Shown here in pieces: positions 44,013-53,265 of a DNA stretch of 64,000 nucleotides. The notes beneath the pieces are model-generated. The model saw only the letters and a list, made by a program, of their open reading frames with translations, was not told the DNA's origin and ran no database searches. The DNA comes from Sporomusa sp. KB1 (GTDB lineage Bacteria; Bacillota; Negativicutes; Sporomusales; Sporomusaceae): assembly GCF_007830295.1 (NCBI RefSeq), contig NZ_VLKC01000001.1, positions 62,001-126,000 of the forward strand, in the 5' to 3' direction. The position numbers and the translations under genes were made by a program. Each line of letters opens with the position of its first letter. Position 1 is the first letter of the stretch.

Positions 44013-45611
44013 TTATTTGCCAAAATACATCTTTTCAAAGGGAATTTCATATTGAGAATCGTTGAATGTAACCCCCTGCAATCCTTTGATGCCAACGGCC
44101 TTGGTTTTGGAGTAAGAAATCGGTATGTACACACACTGGTCATTGACGTAAGTCAAAATTTCTTTGTATTGTTCTGCCCGTTTACTCGCATCAGCTTCAA
44201 TCATAATTTTAGTGATGGTATCATCCAGCCACTGTTTTCTTTCGAGACCTTTTTGCGCCTGACAATCCCCATGAGCAGGAATTCTCCAGGAAGATACATA
44301 AGACTGCGGGTCATATGGCGTTCCCCAGGATAAAGAATATTGCAGGTCAAAATCACCGGTTCTCTGTCTATCCAGAAAAGCCTGTTTTTCCTCAGCCAAA
44401 ATATTCATTTTAACGCCTACAGCTGCCAAATCAGCCTGCATGGACTCGGCAATGGTGCCTTCCTGCGCATTCTTGGCGTTGTAAGAAAAAGTCACCTCGC
44501 ATTTCTTGCCGTCTTTGACACGGATGCCGTCGGCGCCCTTAATCCAGCCGGCTTCATCCAGCAGTTTGTTGGCCTCTGCCGGATCATAAGCAAATGTTTG
44601 TAAAGCAATATCACAAAACGGCACGGTTTTAGCCATCAAGGTGTCGGCCTGCTCTTCAGAGCCGTTTAATATTCCCTTAATGATATTTTGCTTATTGATA
44701 GCATGTTCAAAGGCTTTACGAACCTTCAAGTCCTTGGTAACAGGTGCTTGGGTATTTAACAAAATAGCACGGGAGGCAATAGGTGGACTGAGATACGTTT
44801 TATATGCGCCTTCTTTTTCCAGCTTCTTATAAGAATCCAGGTCAATCTGGTCGCCGTCAGCCCCAAACAAGAGGTCAATTTCACCTTTTTGCAGCGCTAA
44901 TAAGATTGTCTGGGGATCAGGCATGACCTTCCAAGTGATTGTAGCGACTTTTGTTTTTTCACCCCAGTAATTTTCGTTACGGATAAAGGTTGCGTACTGA
45001 TTGTTCTCGTGCTTGGACAAAATCCAGGGTCCGGTTCCCGCATAGCCATTGACGCCATTGTGTGTTGCACCGTCAATAAAGCATTTAGGCGAAATGAAAC
45101 GGAAAGGTCTGGTCAGCCCCAGTTCAATCAAAGTCGGATAATACGGATGCTTTAATACCAGTTTAAAGGTATGCTCATCAACAACTACATTTTCCTTAAT
45201 TTCATTGACCATATCTAACCACTGGTGGCGTTTGATGTTGGCCACAATGGCATCCATATTTAATTTGACAGCTTGCGCGTTAAAAGGTTCACCATCAGTA
45301 AAAGTGATGCCTTTGCGCAAATGGAAAGTATATTCCAAACCGTCAGACGAAATTTCCCAGCTTTCCGCCAAAACCGGCACGACTTTACCACCTTCATTTT
45401 TGGTCAAACCTTCAAACACCATATTCTGAGCAGCCATTTCTCCCAGATATAAATGCGGATTGATGTCACGGATATCTTTGGTACTGGCGTAGTTAATTTC
45501 ATTTTTGTTGGCAACAGCCGCATTACCACCAGTACTTTTGCCGCAGCCTGCAAGCAAGCTGGCGCACAGGGCAATTGCCATTATCATTGCTAGAACTTTT
45601 TGGAAATTCAT
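44013..45611 (-). CDS. nikA: Nickel ABC transporter substrate-binding lipoprotein NikA
   Basis: 532 residues, ATG after AAGGAGAGTTC, lipobox LLAGC (Cys23). Strong similarity in layout to E. coli NikA: MVFEGLTKNEGGKVVPVLAESWEIS, LTRPFRFISPK, GTGPWILSKHENNQYATFIRNENYWGEK and DIDLLFG-like EIDLLFGADG; YDPAEANKLLDEAGW follows. NikA binds nickel as a small-molecule chelate such as Ni-(L-His)2. Located in the same operon as an outer-membrane porin, which gives a complete path through both membranes. The substrate is nickel or a close metal chelate by family. Confidence 0.9.
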   Translation of the reverse strand: MNFQKVLAMIMAIALCASLLAGCGKSTGGNAAVANKNEINYASTKDIRDINPHLYLGEMAAQNMVFEGLTKNEGGKVVPVLAESWEISSDGLEYTFHLRKGITFTDGEPFNAQAVKLNMDAIVANIKRHQWLDMVNEIKENVVVDEHTFKLVLKHPYYPTLIELGLTRPFRFISPKCFIDGATHNGVNGYAGTGPWILSKHENNQYATFIRNENYWGEKTKVATITWKVMPDPQTILLALQKGEIDLLFGADGDQIDLDSYKKLEKEGAYKTYLSPPIASRAILLNTQAPVTKDLKVRKAFEHAINKQNIIKGILNGSEEQADTLMAKTVPFCDIALQTFAYDPAEANKLLDEAGWIKGADGIRVKDGKKCEVTFSYNAKNAQEGTIAESMQADLAAVGVKMNILAEEKQAFLDRQRTGDFDLQYSLSWGTPYDPQSYVSSWRIPAHGDCQAQKGLERKQWLDDTITKIMIEADASKRAEQYKEILTYVNDQCVYIPISYSKTKAVGIKGLQGVTFNDSQYEIPFEKMYFGK

Positions 45612-45634
45612 TTGAACTCTCCTTCTTATGGGTT

Positions 45635-46954
45635 TTAGAATTTGTAGTTGGTAATCAAATGATAAGACGGCTTGTATTCATTAAAACCAGCTTTATTTTC
45701 ATCATATGGTTTTAAATTATAATATCTGGCTTCAACATTGGCGTTTTTAGCAAATACATATTGCACGCCAAGGCCAAAGCCCTTGGCTCCTGCACCACCA
45801 ATGCCATTACCGCCGCTTACTACCAAAGTACCTGGGTTGTTAGTTGAATCAACCGCATAATTTCCCAGACTTAGATAATCAAAATTGATGCCATAGGAAC
45901 CAGGCTTGCTGTTGTCGATGCCTTTCCATTGTACCCGGCCCCAGTAGCCATGCTTTTGAGCATCTGACGGCAATTTGTCATGATTGTTTTCTACATATTC
46001 GCCACTAACAGTAACGTCACCGGTTTTTGTTTTAAAACCATAGGCTGTTTGGTTAACATTGTACCCGACAGAATTAGTCATGGTATCCAGATGAGCGACA
46101 GTCAGGTTAGTATTCTGGCCAATTTTTACATCCAGATTAGCTAAGGCTGCATTTGTCGCGGCCCCACTGCCTGTATAGGCGGCTAAATCACCGTAGCCGG
46201 CTGATAGTTGGGCATTGCCAAAATCATAGGTGGCGTAGGCTCCGTCAATTGAGTTGCCATCCCAGATAATTCCCTGGCCCAAAGAGGGCAATATGCGGCC
46301 AAAAGCAACGGTTGTCTGCTTATTTTTCCATTGCAGTTCAGCCCGGTCAAAGGCAGGATTGGCATAAGTTGAACTTTTACTTGAACCATCGACAGCGCGC
46401 TTATTACTGGTATGTGTTGCCACAAGACGGCTATTGAACTTTAAATTATCGGTAACATCTGCCGCAATATTTAGTCTTACTCGCTCTTGTATGCGTGTGT
46501 CGGTGTCTTTAGCGGTATTTTTAGCTTTTTGATCCCAGTTACTCTGGTAACGAATCCGGACATCACCATTGGTGATTTTTATCGGCGACGTATTTTTCTC
46601 TAATTTATCTAAACGGCTGGCAACAGTACTTGTTTCACTCAGGTTAAATTCAGGCGCAAATTCAGCCTTAAGTTTTTCAATAGTGGCTTGGGCTGCCGCA
46701 TCAGCATTAGCTGATTTTGCCATGGCTTTTGCTACAATAGCTGCCATTTCACAACGGGTTAAGATGACATCTTTTTTGTAAGCTCCTCCGCCAAAGCCTT
46801 CGACGAGGCCAGCTTCCGCCAACTGGCTGATCGCATTATAGGTCCAGTGTTTTTCCGGAATTACCGCAAAAAGATTTGCCGGGACGGCCAGTGAAGTACC
46901 AGCCATACTTAAACTGAATACGGCACACAGAGCAATCATAGTTTTCTTTTTCAT
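45635..46954 (-). CDS. SLH-domain outer-membrane porin
   Basis: 439 residues, ATG after AGGAGAAAATTG. Signal peptide (KKKTMIALCAVFSLSMAGTS), one SLH domain (residues about 30-85, IPEKHWTYNAISQLAEAGLVEGFGGGAYKKDVILTRCEMAAIVAKAM), a short coiled coil (ATIEKLKAEF.. SRLDKLEK) and then a beta-barrel ending HLITNYKF. This is the Negativicutes porin plan, with SLH anchoring to polyaminated peptidoglycan. First gene of the nikABCDE operon; probably a diffusion channel for the nickel chelate. Behind leader L5. Confidence 0.92.
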   Translation of the reverse strand: MKKKTMIALCAVFSLSMAGTSLAVPANLFAVIPEKHWTYNAISQLAEAGLVEGFGGGAYKKDVILTRCEMAAIVAKAMAKSANADAAAQATIEKLKAEFAPEFNLSETSTVASRLDKLEKNTSPIKITNGDVRIRYQSNWDQKAKNTAKDTDTRIQERVRLNIAADVTDNLKFNSRLVATHTSNKRAVDGSSKSSTYANPAFDRAELQWKNKQTTVAFGRILPSLGQGIIWDGNSIDGAYATYDFGNAQLSAGYGDLAAYTGSGAATNAALANLDVKIGQNTNLTVAHLDTMTNSVGYNVNQTAYGFKTKTGDVTVSGEYVENNHDKLPSDAQKHGYWGRVQWKGIDNSKPGSYGINFDYLSLGNYAVDSTNNPGTLVVSGGNGIGGAGAKGFGLGVQYVFAKNANVEARYYNLKPYDENKAGFNEYKPSYHLITNYKF

Positions 46955-47020
46955 CAATTTTCTCCTATTCTTTTCCTCGTCAGATAATATATCAGTTCTA
47001 AAAAAGGTTCATATTGAAGA

Positions 47021-47181
47021 TAAAAAATAATAAACCACGATAAGCTCAGCCGTTCTTAGCTGTGCTAACCGTGGTTTCAAACCAACAAATAACAGTTTTT
47101 AATTTTCATAATGTAAAATTCACTTACAGCATTCATTGCTGCATTTGTTCATAGTATAACGTACTATTTATTAGTTTACAA
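47021..47181 (-). promoter_or_regulatory. Leader L5 (porin-nikABCDE-GNAT): promoter, NYGAA hairpins, terminator
   Basis: Promoter TTGTAA (47176-47181), 17-base spacer, TATACT (47153-47158). Hairpins on the minus strand: GCAGCA[ATGAA]TGCTGT (47126-47142) and TGGT[TTGAA]ACCA (47072-47084). The 3' arm of the second starts the terminator, AAACCACGGTTAGC paired with GCTTATCGTGGTTT, then TTATTTTTT (47021-47077). The porin start is 66 bases downstream. Confidence 0.75.
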
Positions 47182-47285
47182 TACCAATGTTGCTAGAATT
47201 TTATTAATTTATGTATTTTTATCTTTTTTATCAAAATAATTGTTTATGCTTTGGATTATTGTCGAATTGATAATACTATCCTGTT

Positions 47286-48053
47286 TTATTTTATCGAACT
47301 CATTGCCATAACATGGGGAACGCCATCACTGGCCAGGTGAATGGCAGCATTCACCTGGTACACCGTCCGGAGCATTTCCGTGGTCAGTACTGCTGCAGGC
47401 TGTCCGGCTGCATACACCTCGCCGTCAAATAAGACAACGATTTCATCGGCATAGCGGGCTGCCATATCCAGCTGATGCAATGTAACAACAGTTATCAGCT
47501 TCCTGGTTATTGTCAGTTTTTTGATTAACTCCAGCATTTCCAGTTCCCGGTGCAAATCCAAACAATTTGTCGGTTCATCCAAGAGTAAAATGCTAGGTTC
47601 GCGCACTAACGCCTGTGCGATAAACACCAGCTGCTTTTGACCGCCACTCAGCTCGCAAATATTCCTGGCAGCTAATTTTTCTATACCTAGTTGCCTGAGA
47701 ATTTTCAAAACATAATTTACCTCGACATCACTGACTTTCAGGGACAGTGAATGTACTCTTCCCAAAAGAACAACCTCGAAAACACTCAAAACAGCTTTTC
47801 CACAACCTTCTTGTGAGAGGTAGCTGATCTGCTTTGCTATGTCCTGTAGCTTAAGAGTACTTAGGTTCTTACCATCCATCAGAATATCACCCTGCCCCCG
47901 CAGAATGCCGCTGATACATTTTAACAACGTAGACTTACCTGTTGCATTGGGGCCAATAACAGCCGTCATTTTTCCTGGCCCAAAGGTAAGATTGACGTTT
48001 TTTAATATTGGCTGTGAGCCATAGTCAAAAGATAAATTACTTATTTTCAGCAT
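47286..48053 (-). CDS. FecE/BtuD-type ABC transporter ATPase
   Basis: 255 residues. The ATG overlaps the permease stop (TGATG). Walker A VIGPNATGKSTLLK (Asn-Ala-Thr variant), signature LSGGQKQLVFIAQAL, Walker B ILLLDEPTNCLDLH. Typical of iron-siderophore/cobalamin importers; the C-terminal extension ends in HVMAMSS. Third gene of the unit with the permease and binding protein behind leader L6. Such systems carry nickel or cobalt chelates in Helicobacter, so a non-iron ligand is possible here. Confidence 0.9.
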   Translation of the reverse strand: MLKISNLSFDYGSQPILKNVNLTFGPGKMTAVIGPNATGKSTLLKCISGILRGQGDILMDGKNLSTLKLQDIAKQISYLSQEGCGKAVLSVFEVVLLGRVHSLSLKVSDVEVNYVLKILRQLGIEKLAARNICELSGGQKQLVFIAQALVREPSILLLDEPTNCLDLHRELEMLELIKKLTITRKLITVVTLHQLDMAARYADEIVVLFDGEVYAAGQPAAVLTTEMLRTVYQVNAAIHLASDGVPHVMAMSSIK

Positions 48054-49099
48054 CACCAGTACCCTCTTTTCTGCGTCAATAGCAAAGAAAAGAAGAATGG
48101 TACGCCGATCAGCGAGGTAACAATTCCTATCGGGAAAATCGCGCCCGGAATAATCATCTTACTGCCAATAGATGCAGTCGAAAGCAGCAGGGCTCCGCCT
48201 AAAGCCGATACAGGCAAAAAAAACCGTTGATCTTCGCCTACCAGCATTCTGGCAATATGAGGTCCGACCAAACCAATAAACCCGATAGTACCTACGAAAC
48301 ACACTGCCGAAGCAGTTAACAACGAAATAAGCACAAATGTCTTGAGCCGCAGCTTTTCGACATTTATTCCCAGGCTTTTGGCCTTTTCATCGCCCAGCTT
48401 CAGGGCTGTAAGCTTCCATGCGTCTTTTACAAGCAGAGGAACGGCAAGGACAAGGACTGTCGCAACTACTCCCACTTTGGCCCAGGTTGCCTTCATTAAG
48501 CTGCCGAAGAGCCAAAATACTATGGCCTGAAGTGCTTCAGCGGAAGCCGTATATTGCAGCAAGGCCAATAAGGCATGAAAGAGAAACAGCAGGCCAATTC
48601 CAGCCAGTACCATGGTTTCAGCGGTAATCGTTCTGACCCTGCCGATGAAGTAAATCAACAGACAGCTTAACAGCGCAAAAACAAAAGCATTGAACGGGAT
48701 AAGATAATCTTCAGGAATTGGTAGCTTACCTGCCCCCACAACAATGGCCAATGCCGCACCAAAACCGGCCCCTGCCGATATCCCCAGGGTATAGGGGCTG
48801 GCCAGTGGATTATCCAGAATGGTCTGCATCTCGGCACCGGCAATACCCAGGGTTGCGCCGACAACCAGGGCCATCAAGGCTGTCGGCAGCCGCAAGGTCC
48901 AGACAATAACCGCTGTTGTCGGCTCAACCAAACCTGTCCCCAAAACTGCATTAATTACATCTGGTACAGCTAACCACGCTGGCCCCACCAAAATATCAAC
49001 AAGCAAGCTCACCGTGCATACCGCAGCGAATAGAAGCAAATATAAATACTTTTTTGCAGTAATACCATGATATATTACTTGTTCTTTTACTAGTTCCAT
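48053..49099 (-). CDS. FecCD-family ABC transporter permease
   Basis: About 348 residues, ten helices. FecCD signatures: LRLPTALMALVVGATLGIAGAEMQTILDNPLASPYTLGISAGAGFGAAL, LGDEKAKSLGI and GFIGLVGPHIARMLVGEDQRFFLPVSALGGALLL. ATG chosen at 49099, seven bases after GAGGAG; the ATG at 49105 is too close to it. Imports metal chelates with the adjacent ATPase and binding protein. Confidence 0.9.
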   Translation of the reverse strand: MELVKEQVIYHGITAKKYLYLLLFAAVCTVSLLVDILVGPAWLAVPDVINAVLGTGLVEPTTAVIVWTLRLPTALMALVVGATLGIAGAEMQTILDNPLASPYTLGISAGAGFGAALAIVVGAGKLPIPEDYLIPFNAFVFALLSCLLIYFIGRVRTITAETMVLAGIGLLFLFHALLALLQYTASAEALQAIVFWLFGSLMKATWAKVGVVATVLVLAVPLLVKDAWKLTALKLGDEKAKSLGINVEKLRLKTFVLISLLTASAVCFVGTIGFIGLVGPHIARMLVGEDQRFFLPVSALGGALLLSTASIGSKMIIPGAIFPIGIVTSLIGVPFFFSLLLTQKRGYW

Positions 49100-49114
49100 A
49101 CCCATTCTCCTCGC

Positions 49115-50269
49115 CTAATTTTGCAAATCCATCATCCAGACACCGCTTAGTTCAACCGGTAAAAACTTCTTGTGGAATTCCTGGAAGCTTTGCAGCGGGT
49201 CTACATCCTTAAACTCTTCGGGATAAAACTTTTTCGCTAGATATTGAATAACCACTGAATCATAGACCTCACGGGAAATAGCATGATGGATGGAAAACAC
49301 TTGCTTATTCTTCACTGCGCTGAGTTCTGCCCAGCCTGTCCGTTTGGTAAAAGACTGAAGTAATTTCTGCGATTCTGCTTGGTCGGCCATGAAGCCCATA
49401 CGCATGGATTCCGTTTTTTTCGGCCAATATGAACCTGTGATAATGATAATATCAGGATTAGCCTTAAGTAAAAACTCAGGATTTATTGGAGCATATTTTT
49501 CAATTTTATCCTTGGTTATATTATTACCGCCGCATTTTTCCACTAAAGCCCCCCACATATAGTTTCCATAACTATTACCATATGTAGCCGGACCTTCTGA
49601 ACCGCACTCCACATAGACTTTAGGCTTAGGCTTATTAATGGCTTGCAACCGTGAGTAGATCTTATTGACCTGCTCCTGGTGATAGGCGGCCAGTTCTTGT
49701 GCCCGCTGCTCTTGTCCAAAAATTTTCCCCAGCAATTGAATGCTTTTCGTATGATTTTCGATACTTTCCAGGTGATAATCAACAAATACAGTAGGTATTC
49801 CCGCTGCTTCCAGTTTTTTTATAATATCCTGGGCTTGTTTCTGCATACTTAGCGGTAAAATAAGTACATCCGGCTTTAAGGCAATAACCTTTTCAACATT
49901 AAAGCTATCCTGATCGAGATTCCCTATATCAGGAATTTTTTCCAATTCCGGCATGGCTTCAGAATACTTTTCCCACATATCGAAGCGGTTGATCTTTAAT
50001 CCATTATCCCAGCCAGCAATCTTTTGCTGTACATTTTTCCCCTCTAGCGCCAGCATGGTAATAAAGCCGCCACCGCTGCCGCTCCACTGCAGCACTACCT
50101 TATTGACCGGCGCTTTGATTTTTACCTCCCGCCCGGCAAGGTCGGTAACCTGTATTTGTTCATCTTTTTTCACTGCTGTTTGCTGTGAGCAGCCTATTAG
50201 TGCGGTAATAGCAACCAAAAATACTAAAACTACTAAGCATAGTTGTTTTAATGACGATTTCCAATTCAT
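49115..50269 (-). CDS. FecB/TroA-like metal-chelate substrate-binding lipoprotein
   Basis: 384 residues, ATG after GGGGGATAGTTAC, lipobox ALIGC (Cys27). Periplasmic-binding-protein fold type III: VTDLAGREVKIKAPVNKVVLQWS, VEKVIALKPDVLILPLS, NPEFLLKANPDIIIITGSYWP, WAELSAVKNKQVFSIHHAIS. Longer than the usual FecB. A MRMGFM segment and two His near 310 could coordinate metal, but the ligand is unknown. First gene of the FecBCD-type unit, behind leader L6. Confidence 0.88.
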   Translation of the reverse strand: MNWKSSLKQLCLVVLVFLVAITALIGCSQQTAVKKDEQIQVTDLAGREVKIKAPVNKVVLQWSGSGGGFITMLALEGKNVQQKIAGWDNGLKINRFDMWEKYSEAMPELEKIPDIGNLDQDSFNVEKVIALKPDVLILPLSMQKQAQDIIKKLEAAGIPTVFVDYHLESIENHTKSIQLLGKIFGQEQRAQELAAYHQEQVNKIYSRLQAINKPKPKVYVECGSEGPATYGNSYGNYMWGALVEKCGGNNITKDKIEKYAPINPEFLLKANPDIIIITGSYWPKKTESMRMGFMADQAESQKLLQSFTKRTGWAELSAVKNKQVFSIHHAISREVYDSVVIQYLAKKFYPEEFKDVDPLQSFQEFHKKFLPVELSGVWMMDLQN

Positions 50270-50311
50270 TGTAACTATCCCCCATTATTTTGTAGTACCC
50301 TCTGAGAAAAT

Positions 50312-50463
50312 AAAAAACCACAAAGGATAGGACTTCTAATCGTCCAAATACCCTTCGTGGATATGTCTTACTTATTCAGCTTTAGATCTGTCCTACTAGC
50401 TAGCTCGCTGACCTTCAAGTCAGCATTTGCTGAAATTATAGCTTATTATAAACAACAATGCAA
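50312..50463 (-). promoter_or_regulatory. Leader L6 (FecBCD-type ABC): promoter, NYGAA hairpins, terminator
   Basis: Promoter TTGCAT (50458-50463), 17-base spacer, TATAAT (50435-50440). Hairpins on the minus strand: GCTGAC[TTGAAG]GTCAGC (50407-50424) and ATATCC[ACGAA]GGGTAT (50348-50364). The second is exclusive with the terminator CCACGAAGG...CCTTTGTGG-TTTTTT (50312-50360). Large blocks (GAGCTAGCTAGTAG; AATAAGTAAGACATATCC) are identical to L9. Confidence 0.75.
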
Positions 50464-50469
50464 TACATT

Positions 50470-50676
50470 CTTGTAAAACTATTCATAAATTACCAAGTTA
50501 TTCGGAAACTAATCATTTTTCTTACATACACCCAAAACGCTCAATTCATATGTTACCTTCGGATAGTCTCACCCGTGTCCAAGCAAGTTCCTTCCAGGGA
50601 AACCATCAAAGCTAAGTACTTTTTCTCATCAGTACCAGTTTTTTCCCTATAGCTCACTAACAACATTTTGCACAAC
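50470..50676 (-). other. Spacer between leaders L7 and L6 with a short unassigned ORF
   Basis: About 200 bases between the two leaders. Immediately after the L7 T-run a short minus-strand frame (about 50663 to 50553) could encode some 37 residues beginning MLLVSYREKTGTDEKKY; no Shine-Dalgarno is seen. It may be a remnant of a gene that L7 once controlled. No other feature is supported. Confidence 0.35.
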
Positions 50677-50749
50677 AAAAAAGTATGAAGCCATTCTTCT
50701 ACACTGAATGGCTTCATACCACATTTTCGTCTAATGTGCTGTTATTATA
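50677..50749 (-). promoter_or_regulatory. Leader L7 (orphan): NYGAA hairpins and terminator
   Basis: Minus strand: -10-like TATAAT (50744-50749); CACATT/AATGTG with loop AGACGAA (50720-50738); TGGT[ATGAA]GCCA (50709-50721) overlapping a terminator formed by GTATGAAGCCATTC/GAATGGCTTCATAC and TTTTTT (50677-50719). No intact gene lies between it and leader L6. Confidence 0.6.
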
Positions 50750-50897
50750 GGTCTAAACAATAACATAACTTCTGTCATATTTGCAAATTTTCTTAAATTC
50801 GCTATTATTATATTAAATGTTACCATTTTCACAGAAAGCTGTAAATATTTTTTGTATAATAACATGGCGTGCTTATGATTATATAAGGAGGTCAACT

Positions 50898-51791
50898 ATG
50901 GATATTGAAGTTTTAAAAACGATGCAAATTTTATCACAAACCAAGAGCTTCTCAAAAACGGCGGAAATACAAAATATTGTCCAATCAACAGTCAGTGCCC
51001 GTATTGCTGAGTTGGAGAAGACACTGGGACAAAAGCTATTTATAAGAGATAATCAGCGTGTGGACCTGACACAGAGCGGTCTCATGTTTCTTCCCTATGC
51101 CCAGCATATATTGGAAGAATTAGAAAACGGCAAAGCCAAATTAAATTCAGCCACCCTATTCGATGACAGTTTAGTCATCGGCAATGTATATTCCATTTTG
51201 CCAAACCTCTTATTCCCGGTTTACCGCGAATATCTGCGCAGCTTTCCCCGTATCTCGGTAAAAGCTGTTGCCGGTCATTCAACTGATATTTTGCAGTCTT
51301 TGGTAGATGGTATCATCGACATTGCGATCGTTTATCAATTACCAAGAATTCGCCGTTTTGCAACATTTTTATGTAATGAAGAAGATTTTGTTTTTATTTG
51401 TCCACCTGATGACCCGCTTGCGGACCGGACAGAAATTCCGGTTAAGGATCTGGAAAAAATCAACTTGCTGTTTCATGACTGGGGAGGAAGTTTCAGCGAT
51501 TGGATTGCCCAATTATTTCCGGGCACACGCTGGTTTCATGCCAATATCGGCAATCCGTCTTTTATCGTTTCTCTTGTTGAGGAAGGTGCCGGGGCAGCCA
51601 TTTTGACCCGTTCTACTGTGCAAAAAGCCCTGGCCAGAAACTCAGTCGTCGAAGTCCCCCTTACCGGCTCACCTTTGCCGCCCCGCTGGCAGACGTATGC
51701 AGTGACCCATCCCAAGCGTCTTGCCCGGCAGCCTGTTCGTGACTGGCTTGATATGATGAGTAAGTATGATCTGACAGCAGTACCTATTTAG
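50898..51791 (+). CDS. LysR-family transcriptional regulator
   Basis: 297 residues from the ATG after AAGGAGGTCAACT. N-terminal winged helix (MDIEVLKTMQILSQTKSFSKTAEIQNIVQSTVSARIAELEKTLGQKLFIRDNQRVDLTQSG) and a C-terminal effector domain (VIGNVYSILPNLLFPVYREYL...IIDIAIVYQLPRI). It is divergent from the FecBCD-type unit (via L7/L6) and convergent with the second porin gene. The target and inducer are unknown; it is the only recognisable DNA-binding regulator in the metal region. Confidence 0.9.
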   Translation: MDIEVLKTMQILSQTKSFSKTAEIQNIVQSTVSARIAELEKTLGQKLFIRDNQRVDLTQSGLMFLPYAQHILEELENGKAKLNSATLFDDSLVIGNVYSILPNLLFPVYREYLRSFPRISVKAVAGHSTDILQSLVDGIIDIAIVYQLPRIRRFATFLCNEEDFVFICPPDDPLADRTEIPVKDLEKINLLFHDWGGSFSDWIAQLFPGTRWFHANIGNPSFIVSLVEEGAGAAILTRSTVQKALARNSVVEVPLTGSPLPPRWQTYAVTHPKRLARQPVRDWLDMMSKYDLTAVPI

Positions 51792-51861
51792 CTGCTACTC
51801 TCTTTTTACCGGCAAAATGATGTTCGAGAAACCGTTTCCTACTGCTATGCCAATAGGCCCT

Positions 51862-53199
51862 TTAATTAAAATACATATCAAAAGCGCCGTAATAGCGATG
51901 GTCATGATCACCGCTTGTTTTATCCTCCAGATTTTGATACTGCAGGGACAACCGCACACCACCTATTACCATATTTTGGTAACCAAGCATAAAGCCTTTA
52001 TGTCCGTTTGTCTTGACTGTTCCAAAGCCGCTAAAATTTCCATAATTTCCCGGTAAGGCGTTTTTCTCAATATCCCGGTAGATTATGGCTAAAGCCTGAT
52101 CGTGTGGTATACGGTTGTTTACAAGACCCTCGTATGAATAAAATCCTGTTTGCCGTTTGCCACTTACCCAGTTGTACGATATTTGTGCAGCCCATGCATC
52201 CGGTGATCCCGGAGCATCGGATTTTGTATAATCGAATACGCCGGTGATCCCCTTTTTCATTTCCCTGGAAAGACCTGCTTCTACATAGTTGGCTGCCGGA
52301 ACACCGGCTTTGGCACTGGCATCGGCAGAAATATAGCTTATATTATATTCAAAGGATTTCTCCGGCGCAAAATTCAAATTTACCCCTCTTACATTGGTAT
52401 TATTTTCCGGGATCACCCAATAGCCATCCAGCCTGGCCTTGCCAAACTGATGTTTAAGTGCAAAGCCGTCAGCATCTCCCTGCAATGCCATGGTAAAATA
52501 GCGCCCAACAGCCAACGGCAGCCGGCCAGCCTGAAACTGGTCAATGCCAAAAAAATCTTTCACTTGGACAAAACTGCGGGTAAAACGCATCTCGTTGGTT
52601 GCACCGCCGCTGGCACTGCTGCCGCTGCCGAATTTGCCGTTGGCCTGAATACGCGATTTATAGCTCACCCGGTCATTGAAGTCAGCATTGATATGCAGCC
52701 GCTGCCGCCAATTATAGGCACTGCTGCCGGCATGTTCCACACTGTCCACATCCATGGCTTCAATTAAGGTCTCGCCGTCAATCATAACCGACGTTTTCTT
52801 GGCTCCGGTTTGTTTTGCCGGCTGAGCCGCCGGCTCTTGCGGGAAGTATTGTGCCGTTTGCACCGTCCGGACGCCAAGCGTATTGAGTTCTACGGCAAAT
52901 TTCTGCGCCAGCCGGTTAATCTTGGCCTTTTGCTGTGTGTCGGCCCGTTCATATTTACTTAGAGCATTGGCTAAAAACCGGGCCATTTCAAAGCGGGTCG
53001 CGATTTTGTTCTTGTCATATACAGACGCATCATAGCCCACAATCAGCTTGTCCTGCACCAAGGCGTCAATTTCTGCGTAAGCCCAATGATTGGGGGGAAC
53101 ATCGGCATAAGGATTCCCTTCCGCCGACACCCCGCCAAGACCTGTCAGCAACATTAAAGAAAGACCTGCAATTATTTGTTTTCTTATTTGTTTTTTCAC
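51862..53199 (-). CDS. SLH-domain outer-membrane porin (second copy)
   Basis: 445 residues, GTG start after GAGGGAGAAACAA. Signal peptide (KKQIRKQIIAGLSLMLLTGL), SLH domain (VPPNHWAYAEIDALVQDKLIVGYDASVYDKNKIATRFEMARFLANAL), a short helix, then a barrel with FGIDQFQAGRLPLAVGRYFTMAL, finishing YYGAFDMYFN. Same architecture as the 45.6-kb porin but clearly diverged. Last gene of the second Nik-type operon, 66 bases after the methyltransferase. It probably admits the chelate that this operon's transporter imports. Confidence 0.9.
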   Translation of the reverse strand: MKKQIRKQIIAGLSLMLLTGLGGVSAEGNPYADVPPNHWAYAEIDALVQDKLIVGYDASVYDKNKIATRFEMARFLANALSKYERADTQQKAKINRLAQKFAVELNTLGVRTVQTAQYFPQEPAAQPAKQTGAKKTSVMIDGETLIEAMDVDSVEHAGSSAYNWRQRLHINADFNDRVSYKSRIQANGKFGSGSSASGGATNEMRFTRSFVQVKDFFGIDQFQAGRLPLAVGRYFTMALQGDADGFALKHQFGKARLDGYWVIPENNTNVRGVNLNFAPEKSFEYNISYISADASAKAGVPAANYVEAGLSREMKKGITGVFDYTKSDAPGSPDAWAAQISYNWVSGKRQTGFYSYEGLVNNRIPHDQALAIIYRDIEKNALPGNYGNFSGFGTVKTNGHKGFMLGYQNMVIGGVRLSLQYQNLEDKTSGDHDHRYYGAFDMYFN

Positions 53200-53265
53200 T
53201 TGTTTCTCCCTCAGCTTCTGTTGTTAGATATCATCTACGAACTCAAAGCAGTACCAGTGATCACA

